Shown here: positions 31,390 to 43,191 of the stretch, piece after piece
Numbering within the stretch: the stretch's first letter is position 1
Layout of the letters: every line of letters starts with the position of its first letter
DNA from: Symbiodinium natans
Lineage: Eukaryota; Sar; Dinophyceae; Suessiales; Symbiodiniaceae
Assembly (NCBI GenBank): GCA_905221605.1
Contig: CAJNDS010000602.1
Span: 769,001-833,000, forward strand
Direction of reading: 5' to 3'
DNA: 64,000 bases
Notes under the pieces: model-generated
Seen by the model: only the letters and a program-made list of their open reading frames with translations
Databases searched by the model: none
What the model was told of the DNA's origin: nothing
Position numbers and translations under genes: made by a program

Positions 31390-33065
31390 CGGAAGCCTGT
31401 AGGGTTAAGGTTTGAAGGTTTAGGGCTTAAGGTTGAGGCATTTAAACCTAAGCCGGCAATTAAACCTGACCCCTTAACCTTTAAACCCAGTAGGCTTAAG
31501 GTTTGCAGGTTTAGGGTTCAAGATTTAGGCAGTTAAAGCTAAGCTCATAAAGTTTAAGCCCCAAGGGGCGAAGGTTTAGGAATTAAAACATGAACCCTAA
31601 ACCCTTTAGGGGTCTCTAAAAGGTCCCTTTAGGGGTCTCTAAAAGGTTTCAAAGGTGTGAAACCCATAGGCGCTGAAGGTATAAACGCCCAGACATTAGG
31701 TACCTCAGGTTTTGGCATTAAAACCTTTAAACCATGTAAGGCGTTCAAAGGTTTAAGGTCTGGGGATTTAAACCCCTATAGGGTTAGGTATTTCAACCTG
31801 ATAGGTTACCTTTAAACGCTATCGTCTTAAAGGTTTACGTTCAAAACCTATAGGCCTCTAGGGTTTAAAGGTTCAGGTTTTTTCAGGGTTTGTCTACCCT
31901 ATTCGGGGTGCCTTAGAAGGTTTTACTATAGGAGTTACACGTTCAGGGTTTAAGGTTTAGGGCATTGCAAAACGGAACCCTAAACCCTCAGGGATTTAAC
32001 CCCTTTACTGTTTCCTCAAGCCTTAAAGCATATAGGGTTTAGGGTTATAACGCTGAAGGTATAAATGCCGAGACCTTCGGTACATCAGGCTTAGGCATTA
32101 AAACTTTAAACCCTATAAGGTGTTAAGGTCTGGGGATTTAAACCTAGGTTTCGGCATTCCAACTGGTTTAAGCCTGAATCCCTATAGGGCTCCTATAGGG
32201 TTAGGTATTTAAACCGAATAAGTGTCCTTTAAACGCTATAGGTTTAATTGTTTAGGTTCAAAACCTTTAAGCCTCTAGGGTTTAAAGGTGTAGGTTTTTC
32301 TCAGGGTTTGCCCTAGAGGGGTTAAAGGTTCAGGGTTTAAGGTTTAGGGCATTGCAACAACGGAGCCCTAAACCCTTAGGGATTTCACACATATACTGTT
32401 TTCCTTAAGCCTTCTACCCTATTCGGGGTAGCCCTATAGGGTTTTAACCCTATAGGGGTTAAAGCAAGGGTTGAAGGTTTAGGGCATTGCAAGAACGGAA
32501 CCCTAAGTCAGGGATTTAACCCCTTTACTGTTTTCCTCAAGGCTTAAAGCATATAGGGTTTATGGTTTTAACGCTAAACCCTATAGGATTAGAACCTTAT
32601 ATCCCTATACTAGAGGCCTTGAGGGTCTGGGGATTTAAACCTAGGTTTGGGCATTCAAACTGGTTTAAGCCTTAATCTCTATAGGGCTCCTATAGGGTTA
32701 GGCATTTAAACCGAATAGGTTACCTTTAAACGCTATAGCTTTAAAGCTTTAGGTTCAAAACCTTTAAGCCTCTAGGGTTTAAAGGTTTAGGTTGTTTTCC
32801 AGGGTTTGTCTACCCTATTCGGCGTAGCCCTATAGGGTTTTAACCCTATAGAGGTTAAAGGTTCAGGTTTTAAGGTTTAGCGCATTGCAAAAACGGATTG
32901 CAAAAACGGAATCCTAAACCCTCAGGGGTTTAACCCCTTTACTGTTTTCCATAAGCCTTAAAGCATATAGGGTTTATGGTTTTGACTCTAAACTCTATAG
33001 GATTAGAACCTTATAACCCTATACTATGGGCCTTGAGGCTTAACTCCTAAACCTTAAATCCCATA
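31390..33065. repeat. Telomere-like degenerate array with higher-order repeats
   Basis: Dense TTTAGGG/CCCTAAA-like words (dinoflagellate telomeres are commonly reported as TTTAGGG) are embedded in a larger repeat. The phrase GGGCATTGCAA-n-ACGGA, followed by a CCCTAAACCCTCAGGGATTT-like stretch and CTGTTT, recurs near 31950, 32345, 32480 and 32878. GGTCTGGGGATTTAAAC recurs near 31759, 32127 and 32625. Copies differ by 5-15%. No gene is seen. Confidence 0.75.
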
Positions 33066-36000
33066 GAGTTCTGCCTATGTTTGTAGGTGCGTCCTGTGGA
33101 AATGCAATGGAAAAGTAGGACAAGTACCCACTTCATGTATGTATATAGGGTAGATGCATTGCATATCAAATACAAATGATGGAGAAGCCTCGAACCACAA
33201 GACTAGGAAGTATTCGAGCGCATAAGGTGATGCGGAAAAAGCATAGTACTGTAAGCCCCGGGGACAAAAGAATACTGTGAGCAAATACTTTTCATTATTT
33301 CCTAGGACTTTTCGATGGGCTGTAATGCTCATCTATCCGCAAACCATAGGGGACGGTGCAAGCTTCACTCTCGAAAGCCCGACAAACGAAACGGTGGATA
33401 ACTGAGGAGGGGGGGGGGCAGCATATATATGTATACATGTATACATAAACTGATGTATATACATGCTGTTACACATTATCATTATACATGACGCAGGTGC
33501 ATTGAACAAGGAGGCATTGCGCAAGCATGTGTTTTCGCCTTTAAAAGAAAGGAAGGCGATCGAGAAAGAAAGGGTCAGAAACGACAGTCAAGTTCGGCGT
33601 ACAATAGTTCAAGGCAGGGATCGACAGAATTTTTGGCTTTTTCTTCAAAGGTGCAACAAAAAAGGTGTCATTAAGATTATGCCGCTGCGAGCCTGCCAGC
33701 CCAGGGGCGGATAGTGCACAGGATGTTTTAGGCTGCATGGGCAGGGTTCGATCATGTTTAAGTTTTCTTCTTGATCGCCATTGCGTCGGCGAGAAGACAG
33801 AATAGAACACACCGTCAGTCATTCGCATGAAGCTCCTGACCTTCAAAGATCTAGTCTGCACAGTGCATGTGATATGCGTTTCGTGAGGAGCAAGGAAGCT
33901 TTGCAGGCGCGAGCGTTAATTCCTTCCCCTTCCACAAGTCGCCTTTGCCATGTGTATTGCGCATGGCGGTGCAGCCTTTGTAAAGCTGAGGCTTGTCTAG
34001 TTGGACGCGGTTGCGAAAGGAGACATCCAACCAGTCGCTGAGCACATTGTCATCGGACAGGCCTCCTTGAATCCATGGAATTCCCGTCTGTAGCGCTTTG
34101 AGCACGTGTTTCCTTGGAAAGCGACTGCCTGATCAGTTTGATTGTTGCTTCCACCCATGACGATCTTTGGCGTGCGCGGTGTGGGCCAGCAGGCCGTCAT
34201 CGAAAGTTCTTGCAAACTCAAACGGTTTCTAAGGCGTCTGTCGCGCCAAACAGTGGCCTAACAGCTCAATTGTTTTAGCAGTTTGTGGTTTCAGGGCATA
34301 GGTTGTTCATGGAGTGAGTATGCTTGATGGTGGTTGCATCTTGGAACCTGGGCACGCACGAATGGACGAGGAGCCCGAAGACCTGTCATGAAAATCACAG
34401 CCTCATGTCAGAGCATACACAGCTTAGGCGTGTTGATTTCACATACGGAGTCCTGCTCTCCCCTTGAGCTCTGACGAGCTAGCGCACGCCTTGGCTTGGC
34501 TTACATGCATGACGGTCTCCAGTGCGATTGGGTTTGGTATCCCATCGCATCCGTTGTTCTGAATCATGGGCCCTCTTCTGGATATTACACCAGTCTCCTT
34601 TCGTCTGCAGGGACGTCTGCGGCCTATTCAACTGGAGCAGAAAGTCAGCGGTCATCTTGCATTTCGGGTCAGGTCAGCAATGTGAGATGCTCTGTGGATG
34701 CCATACTACGACCTTCCGCCGTTGGGTTGCATGTTTCACCATGCTTGGGGACACGCGCTGCCTTGCCGCGTTGCATCAAAAAATTGAACCTCCCAACCTT
34801 TATCTTGTCATGTTCTGACGGCTACTGCCACATCTGGGTGCATGTAGCGCATGCGTTTTTGATGCCGCTGTCAACCGCCAATCCTCTTGTTGCCTTGGAA
34901 AGAGAAAGAAATCAGGTTGAGGCTTTCGTTCAGGTTTGGACATCCTGGGCCTCAGAGCGCAAAATTACAGGGACCGATGAGAGTCGACGCGTGCCTGATT
35001 GGCCTGTCCCTGCGCAGCAGAGCATCGAGTGGCTTCGGGTGCTTTAGATGTGGCACTCGCCCATCATGCTAGAAAATGCTAGTCGGTGGAGCCAAGGGTA
35101 CGTTTGCAAACGTAGTCCCAGAAGGGCCTTTCAACTTTAGCCAAGCCTGAATTACCCCACAGCTTCGGCGGTGGAGGCCGCATATCTAGCGCCATCTCCG
35201 TTTGCCGATCTCGCCCTCATTATCCCCCAAGATCCCCCATTGCGTGCGCAGGTCTTATTTGCGCTTATATCTGAATTGACATCTTCGAGGGTTCGGGCCC
35301 AAAACCCCTGAAGATGTTTGAGCCTTTAACCTCTTTCCAAGCAAATGTGATCGCAAGTTCTTGCTTTTTTCCAGAAGGCACAACATCCTTTTCTAGCTTT
35401 GTTTTGTTTTTATCTAGCGTGTCGTGACGTAGTTTACAACATGTTTTAACTCCCCCCTTCCCCCTCCGCCATCCAATGCCATGTCAGGGTGCAATGCGAC
35501 GGAGAGCTGCCTGCAACTCTGTTGTTCTCCCGCCAGAGGCAACAAGGTGCGGTTGACCTGATAGCAAAGCAGGTGCGGTATGGTGCGGTGGATTTTTAAG
35601 CAAAGCTAGCCAAATTGCACGTCGTTCCTCGCAGGCTCCAGTTTTCTTCGGCAGCCGCTGCTCCACGATCTCGTATAAAATGTTTAAGAATCTCGTTCCG
35701 TTTTCCATGACGACATGAATGTTCAGACCCCTTTGGAGATCTGCAGGACAACTTGTCATTGGCATCTCTAAGCTTGAGAGGTTTAGATGACGTTCAACAT
35801 TCCAGCTTAGTGTTGTAAATACAGACTTGCATCCGGGACGACTGCAGAGCTTCGTTTCTGCCGATTGTCTCTGCAAATATACGGGAATCTGAACAACATT
35901 GAACAACTACGTCGAATTATGTGCAATCCGATTTCTCGAGAAGTCATCAGGCTGTAGTGAAACTGGCTGGGATGACGAATTTGGGCATCGGTCTGCAAAA

Positions 36001-38215
36001 ACGCCGCCGATGGCTCCAAAAGCATGCCAAGGTCAGCCCACCGAAGAGTTATGACAGTTATGAAGAGCTGTGCAAGAAGCATTGCAAGTATTGATTCAGC
36101 GTCGCTTTCATAATTGTGGTGCGCCGCTGACCATCAGGGGCTGTTGGACAGAGCTGTGCATGGTTGTGCATCCGATCCAGTAGCGGGGACCTGTAAATTC
36201 AGTTCGTGCAAATTCGCAGATTGTGTTTTGTGATTTTCCCGATTTTCCTTGCAGGGGAGGCTCGGATGGCAAGCGCCCATCTCGTCCTCTATTTGAAGTG
36301 CGGTGACCGGTACTTCCTATGACCACTCACGGTTTTGGCGGCCAGAGCGTTTCGCTTCTGAAATCGCTGCCTTGTTGCGGATGAACTGGACTTGATCACG
36401 CAGGAATGCAAGTTCTTGCGAGTTGTTCCGCCGGCGGATCGGAGAGCGTGCGGTGGAAAAGCTTGGAGGCTGACAGGCAAGTCATTTTTCGGGACAAGTC
36501 TTTGGAGTTTCTGGGCGCCTGCTACAACTGCCCTCCCATGTCATTAGGTCCCGATGGGCCGATGGCGCCTGGTGGCAGCTACCTCTACGAGCTTAGGCAG
36601 CGTCAAGTGGAGTTAACTTTCTTCCCAGGAGTAGCGGAGCTTAGCAGTGCTTAGCGTACACGCAGAAAAACTGGTCGACCCGATTTCGCTTCTGCGCAGG
36701 CGATGGGCAGATGCTGTACACGAGCTAAGCAGAGAGTGTGCCCAGCGTCGGGGCGATGTGTGCATGAGTACTCCTGAAGCAATTATGGGGGGTTTCATGT
36801 GGTATCAGGAAGTTGATGTCGTCAATAGAAGTGCTATGGCCTTTGCTCTGCTGTCATATGTCAGACCTGCTCGCGTACCTGCGGAACTTCCCGGAGTCCG
36901 ACCAAGATGCAACTGGAGGGCATGGCGTTCTTGGGCTGGGCGCTGACTGTGCTTGAAAGCTGAAAGCTTTGTCTTCTCATGATTCTCATGATTCTATATG
37001 ATTATTCATGATTCGTGCACCGCCTCCATGGCCTCCTCTCTTCTGTCGAGAGCTTTGAAGTCACCAAAGTCACCAAAGTTCTCTTTCAACATTCTTCAAC
37101 TCCCTGTGCGGCATGAGAGTATCTGAGAGCTATGCAGACGTGCTTTGCACAATTCCGCAAGGCACGAACAAATTGCCCTGAACCCTAAGCTGTGCCATCC
37201 TTGACCTCAAAAGCTTAAAAACCCCAAGCCCCAAACCCAAAAAGCAAAAGCCCCAAGCCCCAAGCCCAAAAGCAAAAGCCTTGCAAGGTCGAAACCCTAA
37301 ACCTTGAACAAGAAAGCCCTCAAGGCGACGTGGAGTGGCAACCCTGAGCCCTAGTAGGACGTGTGGAGTGGCAAGCCCTATTCCCCAAGGGAAGAGGCCC
37401 TAAGTCTAAAAGGGAGATGTGGCGTAGCAAGCCCTGAACGCTAAAGGGGATGTGATGTGGCAAACCCTCAGCCATGAACAGGAGATTCAACGTGGAAAGC
37501 CAAAAATCTAGCAAACCCTGAACTAATTAGGCCTGTATTCTATTTCGAGGAGTTTTGAGAATCTGAGCATGAAGCTTAGTGAGCCGACACACTGCTACTC
37601 TCAGACTTAAAGAGAATTTGGAAACGAACGGGGAATAAACAAAATCTTCAATGTTTTTCGTTCAAAGCCACGGCTTGAGTTCCCATTAACTCGGCTGCAT
37701 TTCGAGGAACTCCTTGCATGCCATACTGTGCAGCCCGATTGCCTGGATCGGCTTCGGATGCGATCGCTGTGGGTTGGAGGTTGAACTTTCCCTGGACCGG
37801 AACCTTCACTCTCCGACATCCAACTGGGCCCGATTGGAGTTTGTGGCTCATACATGTATGGTGGTGTAATCATGCGGCGCGCGGCCCTCGAACAAACTAT
37901 TCCAAAGAAGGAATCCTGCGACAGGGATCTCATCTCAAAGCTAGTCATGTCGCGGGTCGTGCCGTATTTGACCATAACTGACCATATACGCGTATATGTA
38001 TATATATATATATATGTCCGAATACATAGGAATGACAAAGCTTTTTTCGACAGTCTGTAAACTGTTGGCGAGTTTGATCTCAGCAAGCGATGGTCTTTTG
38101 GTTTGTTCTCAGCGATGCTCGCATGGCTTAGCTCGAGTTCCCATCCTAAAGCTTCTGACGCACCGACCACACAAGAAAGGTTTGCTTATTCAGCCGATAG
38201 GCTTAGTGCTCAATG
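33066..38215. other. No confirmed gene
   Basis: Weak exon-like frames on the + strand include 34900-35047 and 36410-36655 (containing SLEFLGACYNCPPMSLGP). A third at 36700-36900 contains RWADAVHELSRECAQRRG and MWYQEVDVVNRSAMAFALL, but no family is recognised. AT-rich palindromic tracts lie at 33424-33468 and 37985-38015. Confidence 0.3.
37195..37525. repeat. Degenerate repeats: CCCCAAGCCC / AAAGCAAAAGCC and GGnGAYGTGGnGTGGCAA units
   Basis: The first part (37195-37315) is a CCCAAGCCCCAAAAGC run. The second (37320-37515) has about five copies of a unit with GACGTGGAGTGGCAA followed by CCCTGA. It resembles the repeat at 22565-22940. Confidence 0.6.
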
Positions 38216-38219
38216 ATGT

Positions 38220-38639
38220 ATGACACTGAGCAGTCGCAGTTCGGCAGCACATTGGCTTGTTCCAGCATGGCGTCCAATGAGTGGGGCCCTAGTGGCCGCC
38301 ATCTCACTATCGACTCGGCTTCGTCAATGGAGTCATGCACTGGGCTTGTTGGAATCAGCCCGCCACTCGCGCACCAAGCCATCAGCAGCTTTGTACACAG
38401 CCGCAATCGATGCGTGTGGCGCTGGTGGTCACTGGACCACTGCTTTGACACTATTGGACGAGCTGCAATCAAAGACGACGCCTGACGTCGTTTGTTTTGG
38501 AGCAGTACTCGCGGCACTTTCGGCCGGCGCAATGTGGGAGAGGTCCTTAGCCACACTGGCTTCCATGCAGGCGTTGAGGATTGACATCAATTTGGCTTGT
38601 GCAACTGAGGCGGTGCCGGTCTCAGCCATGGTTCCGTGA
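38220..38639 (+). CDS. Pentatricopeptide-repeat (PPR) protein, single exon or fragment
   Basis: A 139-residue frame starts at ATG 38220, just after an in-frame TGA at 38214. It contains two to three PPR units. WSHALGLLESARHSRTKPSA and LYTAAIDACGAGGHWTTALT match the W-x-x-AL-x-LL and Y-x-x-AI-x-AC-x-x-G-x-W patterns, followed by DELQSKTTPDVVCFGAVLAA. PPR proteins bind organellar RNA for editing, splicing or stability, usually in plastids or mitochondria. Real PPR genes carry many more units, so this is one exon or a fragment. The ATGGTTCCGTGAGTG at the end could hold a splice donor. No organelle-targeting peptide is obvious. Confidence 0.65.
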   Translation: MTLSSRSSAAHWLVPAWRPMSGALVAAISLSTRLRQWSHALGLLESARHSRTKPSAALYTAAIDACGAGGHWTTALTLLDELQSKTTPDVVCFGAVLAALSAGAMWERSLATLASMQALRIDINLACATEAVPVSAMVP

Positions 38640-40770
38640 GTGTTGCTGTAGGATGCAAGATGGCATGCGCAGCCGTGAAATTGCCGTGCTTCGGCTCTGT
38701 AGCTGTAGGCTCAAGGAAAGATAACAGGCCATGGATCTGAACGTCCCTTCATAGGACATTGACTTCGGCTCACGGTGGAGCGTGAGGTCACAAGCGCAGC
38801 TCGCTGCTTCATGGCGCTTGTGACCTGCATGTGCCGCTCTGAATCTTGTCATGTCAGCGACTGCAGGTGAAAGGATGAAGATTTCAGCCAGATGCAGTCA
38901 CGTGCCCATTCATAATCAATTATGTTATTGCAGATATGGTAGGGGGTGCTGTTCATTGTTGCCTTGCAAGTCGTATCTCCCTCATGAATGATTTTGGATA
39001 GTTGGACATGTGTCGAATCGTCATCGGATCCTGGACCGTTGGCAGACGCGTGCCAGGTGGAGAGCTTCTTAGCCGCCAATGCTACATATCATGCAAAGTA
39101 GTAAAAATGCAAGCCAACATTGACATGCAAAGAGCAGTGGCTGCATGAATATTGAAGCCTTTTTCGAATCATATGGAACTTGCGGGGGCTTCGAGATTTC
39201 AATACTGGAGAGACTTGGAGTTTGCATTATGGTAGTTCCCAGTGAAGCACCACTCCATTCCCTAATGGGCTGCCGGTCAAGCAGCTAGAAGTGCAAGTGA
39301 TCGGTCAACAAATGTGAACTGTCCGGGTCTCGATGAGCTATAGGCGACAGAAGTGAGATCGCGCAGCTTGTTTGCTTGATGGCTCACTATGTTTGTGCCG
39401 AGGGTTTTCAGTCTCTTGACTCTTGTCTGCATGGCTTTCCTGTGCAGCTTCAGAAGTGTGGCCTAGAAACTTTGATGTACCAACACGGTGTGATGAGAGC
39501 ACCTGGCCGAACCAATGCGGAGGACATGAACATGAGGCAGAGATCGGCATAGCAGGAGCAAAGCAGCAGAACGCTGAACCAGGTACTGGCGTGGCTTCTG
39601 CTGACTTGCACGCAAGGCATCAAAGTGACGGTGAACTTGCCTGCCAAGGCAGCCGTGCCATGCCGTGAAGTGCGCTGTTCATGGCTTTGCTTCTCTTTGC
39701 TTCTCTTTGCTGTCAAGATGTGAGAGGCAAAAAGGTTGAGCAGGGCTCTCCTAACACAGAAAGCGGCTCTCTCGCTCTCTCCCTCTCCCTCCCTCTCGTC
39801 GCTCTCGCGACCTGAGGGCTCAAGCCTGGGCCTGGTCCGAAGACATCCGAAAACCTTAAGGCAAAAACAACACAACAGACATTCGCCATTCACATTCACA
39901 CCCTATCCCCCGTTCTTGCTTCAGAAGTAGATGCGCTCCTTATTTGTGAGTGCAATGCGAAATAGCACGAAAATGAAAGGGTGGAGAGAGAGAGAGTGGA
40001 GGAGGGAGGACACGACGGATACGTGCGCAGAAACCCCACCAAAGGGAGGGTATCGTTGCGTCAGTCCAGCATGCTGAATCTTAGACATGGATCACCTGGC
40101 GAGGAAAAGAAGTGCTACGGAGAGCAGGCCGCTAGGATGGAGCTCCTAGCTTTCTGGCCGCAACCAGTCTGAAGCGGGCACGCAAAAGGAAGGTTTGTCG
40201 GCTGCATGGTCGTTCGCTGGCTGCGTCAAGTTTGCACACAACTTCTAGATTCCACATCTGACCTCAGTTTGTCGAGCTCAGCGTTGCAGACGGAAACAAG
40301 GCCAGCTGTACAGATGTGTCAGTGAGTCGACACTGGCATTCCTACTTGTCGCGACTCTGAGAGGTGGGTGTGACGGTGCTCAGTCCTCATGCAACCATCT
40401 TCTCCGAGCATGACAGGCAACAGGTGAAAACAGCAAGGGTCTCAGGTGGGTTTCTCACCCTTCCACTTTGTTGCTCAGAGCTGAAGCGCGTTTCTTTGAC
40501 CATTCGTCCGCTGTCCGGTGACGGTAAACCAGTCCAGGCTTTCACGACGCAAGAAGCTGGTCCTCATTGGGTTTGTTCCTGGACAGCACGCTTTCAAGAT
40601 CAAAATGGTTGCAGTGGATTGGAAAACAAGCGTGAGCAAGCAAGATTCCATTCCAGGCATACAGAACGATGCGCCCGCGGCAGCGGAAGTCTTGCTGACC
40701 GCACCTCGGCCAAGCAAATCCTGTGACTTTTCTTTTTGGCTTTGTTTTTGGTGGTGTGGGGAGTGCGTGT
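38640..40770. other. No supported gene
   Basis: A CT-rich tract (CTCTCTCGCTCTCTCCCTC type) lies at 39765-39812. Frames such as 38849-39079 (minus, starting MAAKKLSTWHASANGPGSDD) and 40518-40720 (+) are protein-like but not identifiable. Confidence 0.35.
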
Positions 40771-40774
40771 GTTC

Positions 40775-40880
40775 TCTGTATTTTCGTCGGAAACCCCTAG
40801 TCTCGATGTATTTTCATCGGAAAACCTCTATTTTCTCTGCATTTTCAAAGCAAACGTCTATTTTTTGACTATTTTCGTGG
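40775..40880. repeat. ~27-30 bp repeat (TATTTTCRTCGGAAAACCTC)
   Basis: Four diverged copies of TATTTTC-RTCGGAAA-n-CCTCTA-type sequence. The reverse complement resembles the repeat at 55475-55700 on the far side of the retroelement. Confidence 0.55.
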
Positions 40881-40884
40881 GAAT

Positions 40885-40941
40885 CGAAGGGAAGAAGAAG
40901 GAAGGGACAGAAGGAAAGAAAGACAGAAACAAAGAAGGAGA

Positions 40942-40999
<58 letters not shown>

Positions 41000-41022
41000 A
41001 ATACAGAAAGAAAATAGAGAAT
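40885..41022. repeat. GAAA-type simple repeat
   Basis: GAAGAAG and (GAAA)n purine tract. Lys/Glu-rich translations are artefacts. Confidence 0.9.
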
Positions 41023-41065
41023 TAAAGAATGTATTTTACTTCGAACATCCCCACCCTCTCTTGGT

Positions 41066-41392
41066 TCAGATACTCTGGGGTTGGGCACTCCAGCAACACT
41101 CTGGGGCTGGGCACTCGAGGGAGACTCTGGGGTTGGGCTCCAGGGAGATTCTGGAACTGGGCACTCCGGGGACACTCTGGGGTTGGGCTAGCGAGACTCT
41201 GGGGTTGGGCCTCTGGGGTTGGCACTCCAGGGAGACTCTGGGGTTGGTGGGAGACTTTGGGGACACTCTGCGGTTGGGCACCCTAGGAAGACTCTGGGGT
41301 TGGGCTGGGGTTCTCTGGATTGGGCACTGCAGGGACACTCTAGAGTTGGGCACTCCAGGGACACTTTGGGGTTGGGCACTCCAGGGATGAGC
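41066..41392. repeat. ~26-bp minisatellite (GACTCTGGGGTTGGGCACTC)
   Basis: About 13 copies of a 20-27-nt unit GACACTCTGGGGTTGGGCACTCCAGG with internal deletions. Confidence 0.85.
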
Positions 41393-41452
41393 GAGGAGTA
41401 GACCGGGCGAGGAGAAGAGTTCCGGGCGAGGAGAAGAGTTGAGTTTAAAATC

Positions 41453-41478
41453 TAACAACCCCACACCGAGGGTGGGGA
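41453..41478. repeat. Short hairpin motif shared with 8069-8094
   Basis: Contains CCCCACACCGAGGGTGGGG, whose outer six bases pair. It sits at the junction of the minisatellite and the GA-rich tract. Confidence 0.45.
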
Positions 41479-41479
41479 A

Positions 41480-41506
41480 TAAAGAAAGACAGAAAGACAG
41501 AAATAA

Positions 41507-41541
<35 letters not shown>

Positions 41542-41995
41542 GCGAGAGAGCGAGAGAGAGAAAGAGAGAGAGAGCGAGAGAGAGAAGGAGAGACAAAGAG
41601 AGGCATCCCTTCGGGGGCCTATTCGCTGGGTAGAAGAAGAAGAAGACGAAGAGAAAGAGAGAGAAAGAGAGAGAAAGAGAGAGAAAGAGAGAGAAAGAGA
41701 GCTTCTCCCTCCACGCGGGGTATGGGTGTTCATGGGGGACTGGGGGGTTTTTGGTTATTGGATGGGGGAAGGACTCCGCTTTGCTTCATTTCAACCGGGG
41801 AGGGCCAATTCAGGGCGGACATCCTCTTCACTCCACCAAAGTCAGGCAACCCAGGGGAACAAGCCAACAGTGCCCCTTGGAAGCATGTTTTTCCCTCCTC
41901 CGGCCTTTTCACACTGCCAACAAGATGGGCAGCAACAGACCTTGGACATCGCGCGCCCCTTGGGGCGGCTCTCTCCTTCGGGAGGGGGCCATGCG

Positions 41996-42034
<39 letters not shown>

Positions 42035-42330
42035 GGAAAAAGAGAGAGGAAGACAGCGAAAGAGAGAAAGAGAGAGCAAGAGAGAGCAAGAGAGAGAAAG
42101 AGAGAGAAAGAGAGAGAAAGAGAGAGAAGGAGAGAGAAAGAGAGAGAAAGAGAGAGAAAGAGAGAGAAAGAGAGAAAGAAAGAAATAACGAAAGAAAGAA
42201 CGAAAGAAAGAACGAAAAAATAGCGAACAAGAGAGAAGTAAAGAAAGAACGAATTAAAGAAAGAAACAAAGAAATAAATGCAGAAAGAAATAATCAATCA
42301 AGAGACAAAACAAGCAAGAAATAATTAAAG
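41480..42330. repeat. GA-rich simple repeats (GAGAGAAA)n
   Basis: Three blocks, at about 41480-41600, 41636-41703 and 41998-42330. They are separated by unique sequence and by CCTTCGGG-type hairpins near 41604, 41960 and 41980. Long charged frames on the + strand and Leu/Ser frames on the - strand are artefacts. Confidence 0.9.
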
Positions 42331-42690
42331 AAGTTAATAAACACATAAATGCAGAAGAAAATAATTCCACGAAGAGACGAACGAAACAAATACATAAAGA
42401 AGATTAAAGAAGTAAAGAGCGAACAACAGGCGAATGAGCGAATGAACGAAACAAACAAGAAAAGCTTGCTTCAAAGCATATGAAGGCGTCAGGTGTTCAG
42501 GCTTCTGCTTCCTTTCTCTCACTCCCCTCGAACAGCGGCGCAGGGTTTGAGGGCTTAGGGTTCATAATTCAGGGGTCCGGTTTCCCATATTTGGCTCCCC
42601 CCAAGTTAAGATACTCTGCCGCCAGATCGGGGGTCTAGAATTAGGCCGGGAAGGCTTCAGAATTAGGGGGAAGGGGCAAGTGCATCTTTT

Positions 42691-42865
42691 TGACATCCAT
42701 GCGAGCATTGTGTCTGCAAATGGCCCCCCCGCCCCCCCGTCCCCAAACCCCCTGCTTGTTTAAGCCGTGCAAGCTTGCTTCAAAGCGTATGAGTCTTTTT
42801 GAGCCCATCATGCAAGCGTCTCGGCTCTCAGCGTTTCGTATAGCGGGCCCCCAAATAGCTGACCG
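42691..42865. repeat. Left boundary repeat (CATGCGAGCATTGTGT / GCCCATCATGCAAGC)
   Basis: CCATGCGAGCATTGTGTCTG and the following C-rich stretch up to CTTGTTTAAG at 42695-42763 match 55326-55392 on the right side. GAGCCCATCATGCAAGCGTC at 42806-42825 matches 53189-53208. AAGCTTGCTTCAAAGC also occurs at 42462 and 42772. Confidence 0.6.
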
Positions 42866-42928
42866 TAGTGTCCCTTCAGAGATTTCTGTCTCTTCTTACC
42901 AATTGAAGCCATTCTGCCTGTTACTCAG

Positions 42929-43114
42929 ATTCGCGTTGTGGCTCTGGAACTGGTTGCTGACTGCCTGCTGAATAGTCAAAGCACAATTGACATTGAAAGT
43001 GCCCTGGACCTCGCAGGGCAGCTGTGGAATCAGGATACTGCAGACGAACTTGTGCCAGCGATCCTTGAGGTTCTACCAAGAGAACTGGGACTTCAGCTGG
43101 TGGCCTTCATTTCG
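42929..43114 (+). other. Coding-like segment upstream of the main retroelement frame
   Basis: After CTCAG the frame reads a helical, acidic segment (VALELVADCLLNSQSTIDIE and LWNQDTADELVPAILEVLP) up to a GT at 43115. Read through, it stops with a TGA at 43193-43195 that overlaps the ATG at 43192. It could be a first exon or N-terminal part of the element's ORF1, or a host exon trapped beside the element. No family is recognised. Confidence 0.3.
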
Positions 43115-43191
43115 GTCAGGTTCCCGTTGTTGTGTGTAGCACTTGAGCAGCAACTAGCAACGCCTCTAATCAGCCTGGTCTTAGTTGAACC

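Noticed and set aside
31390-33065. A true chromosome end
   Set aside because: The TTTAGGG-like words are degenerate, lie in both orientations and are followed by more than 30 kb of other sequence.
41452-42324. Charged or Leu/Ser-rich frames on both strands
   Set aside because: Translations of (GAGAGAAA)n simple repeats.
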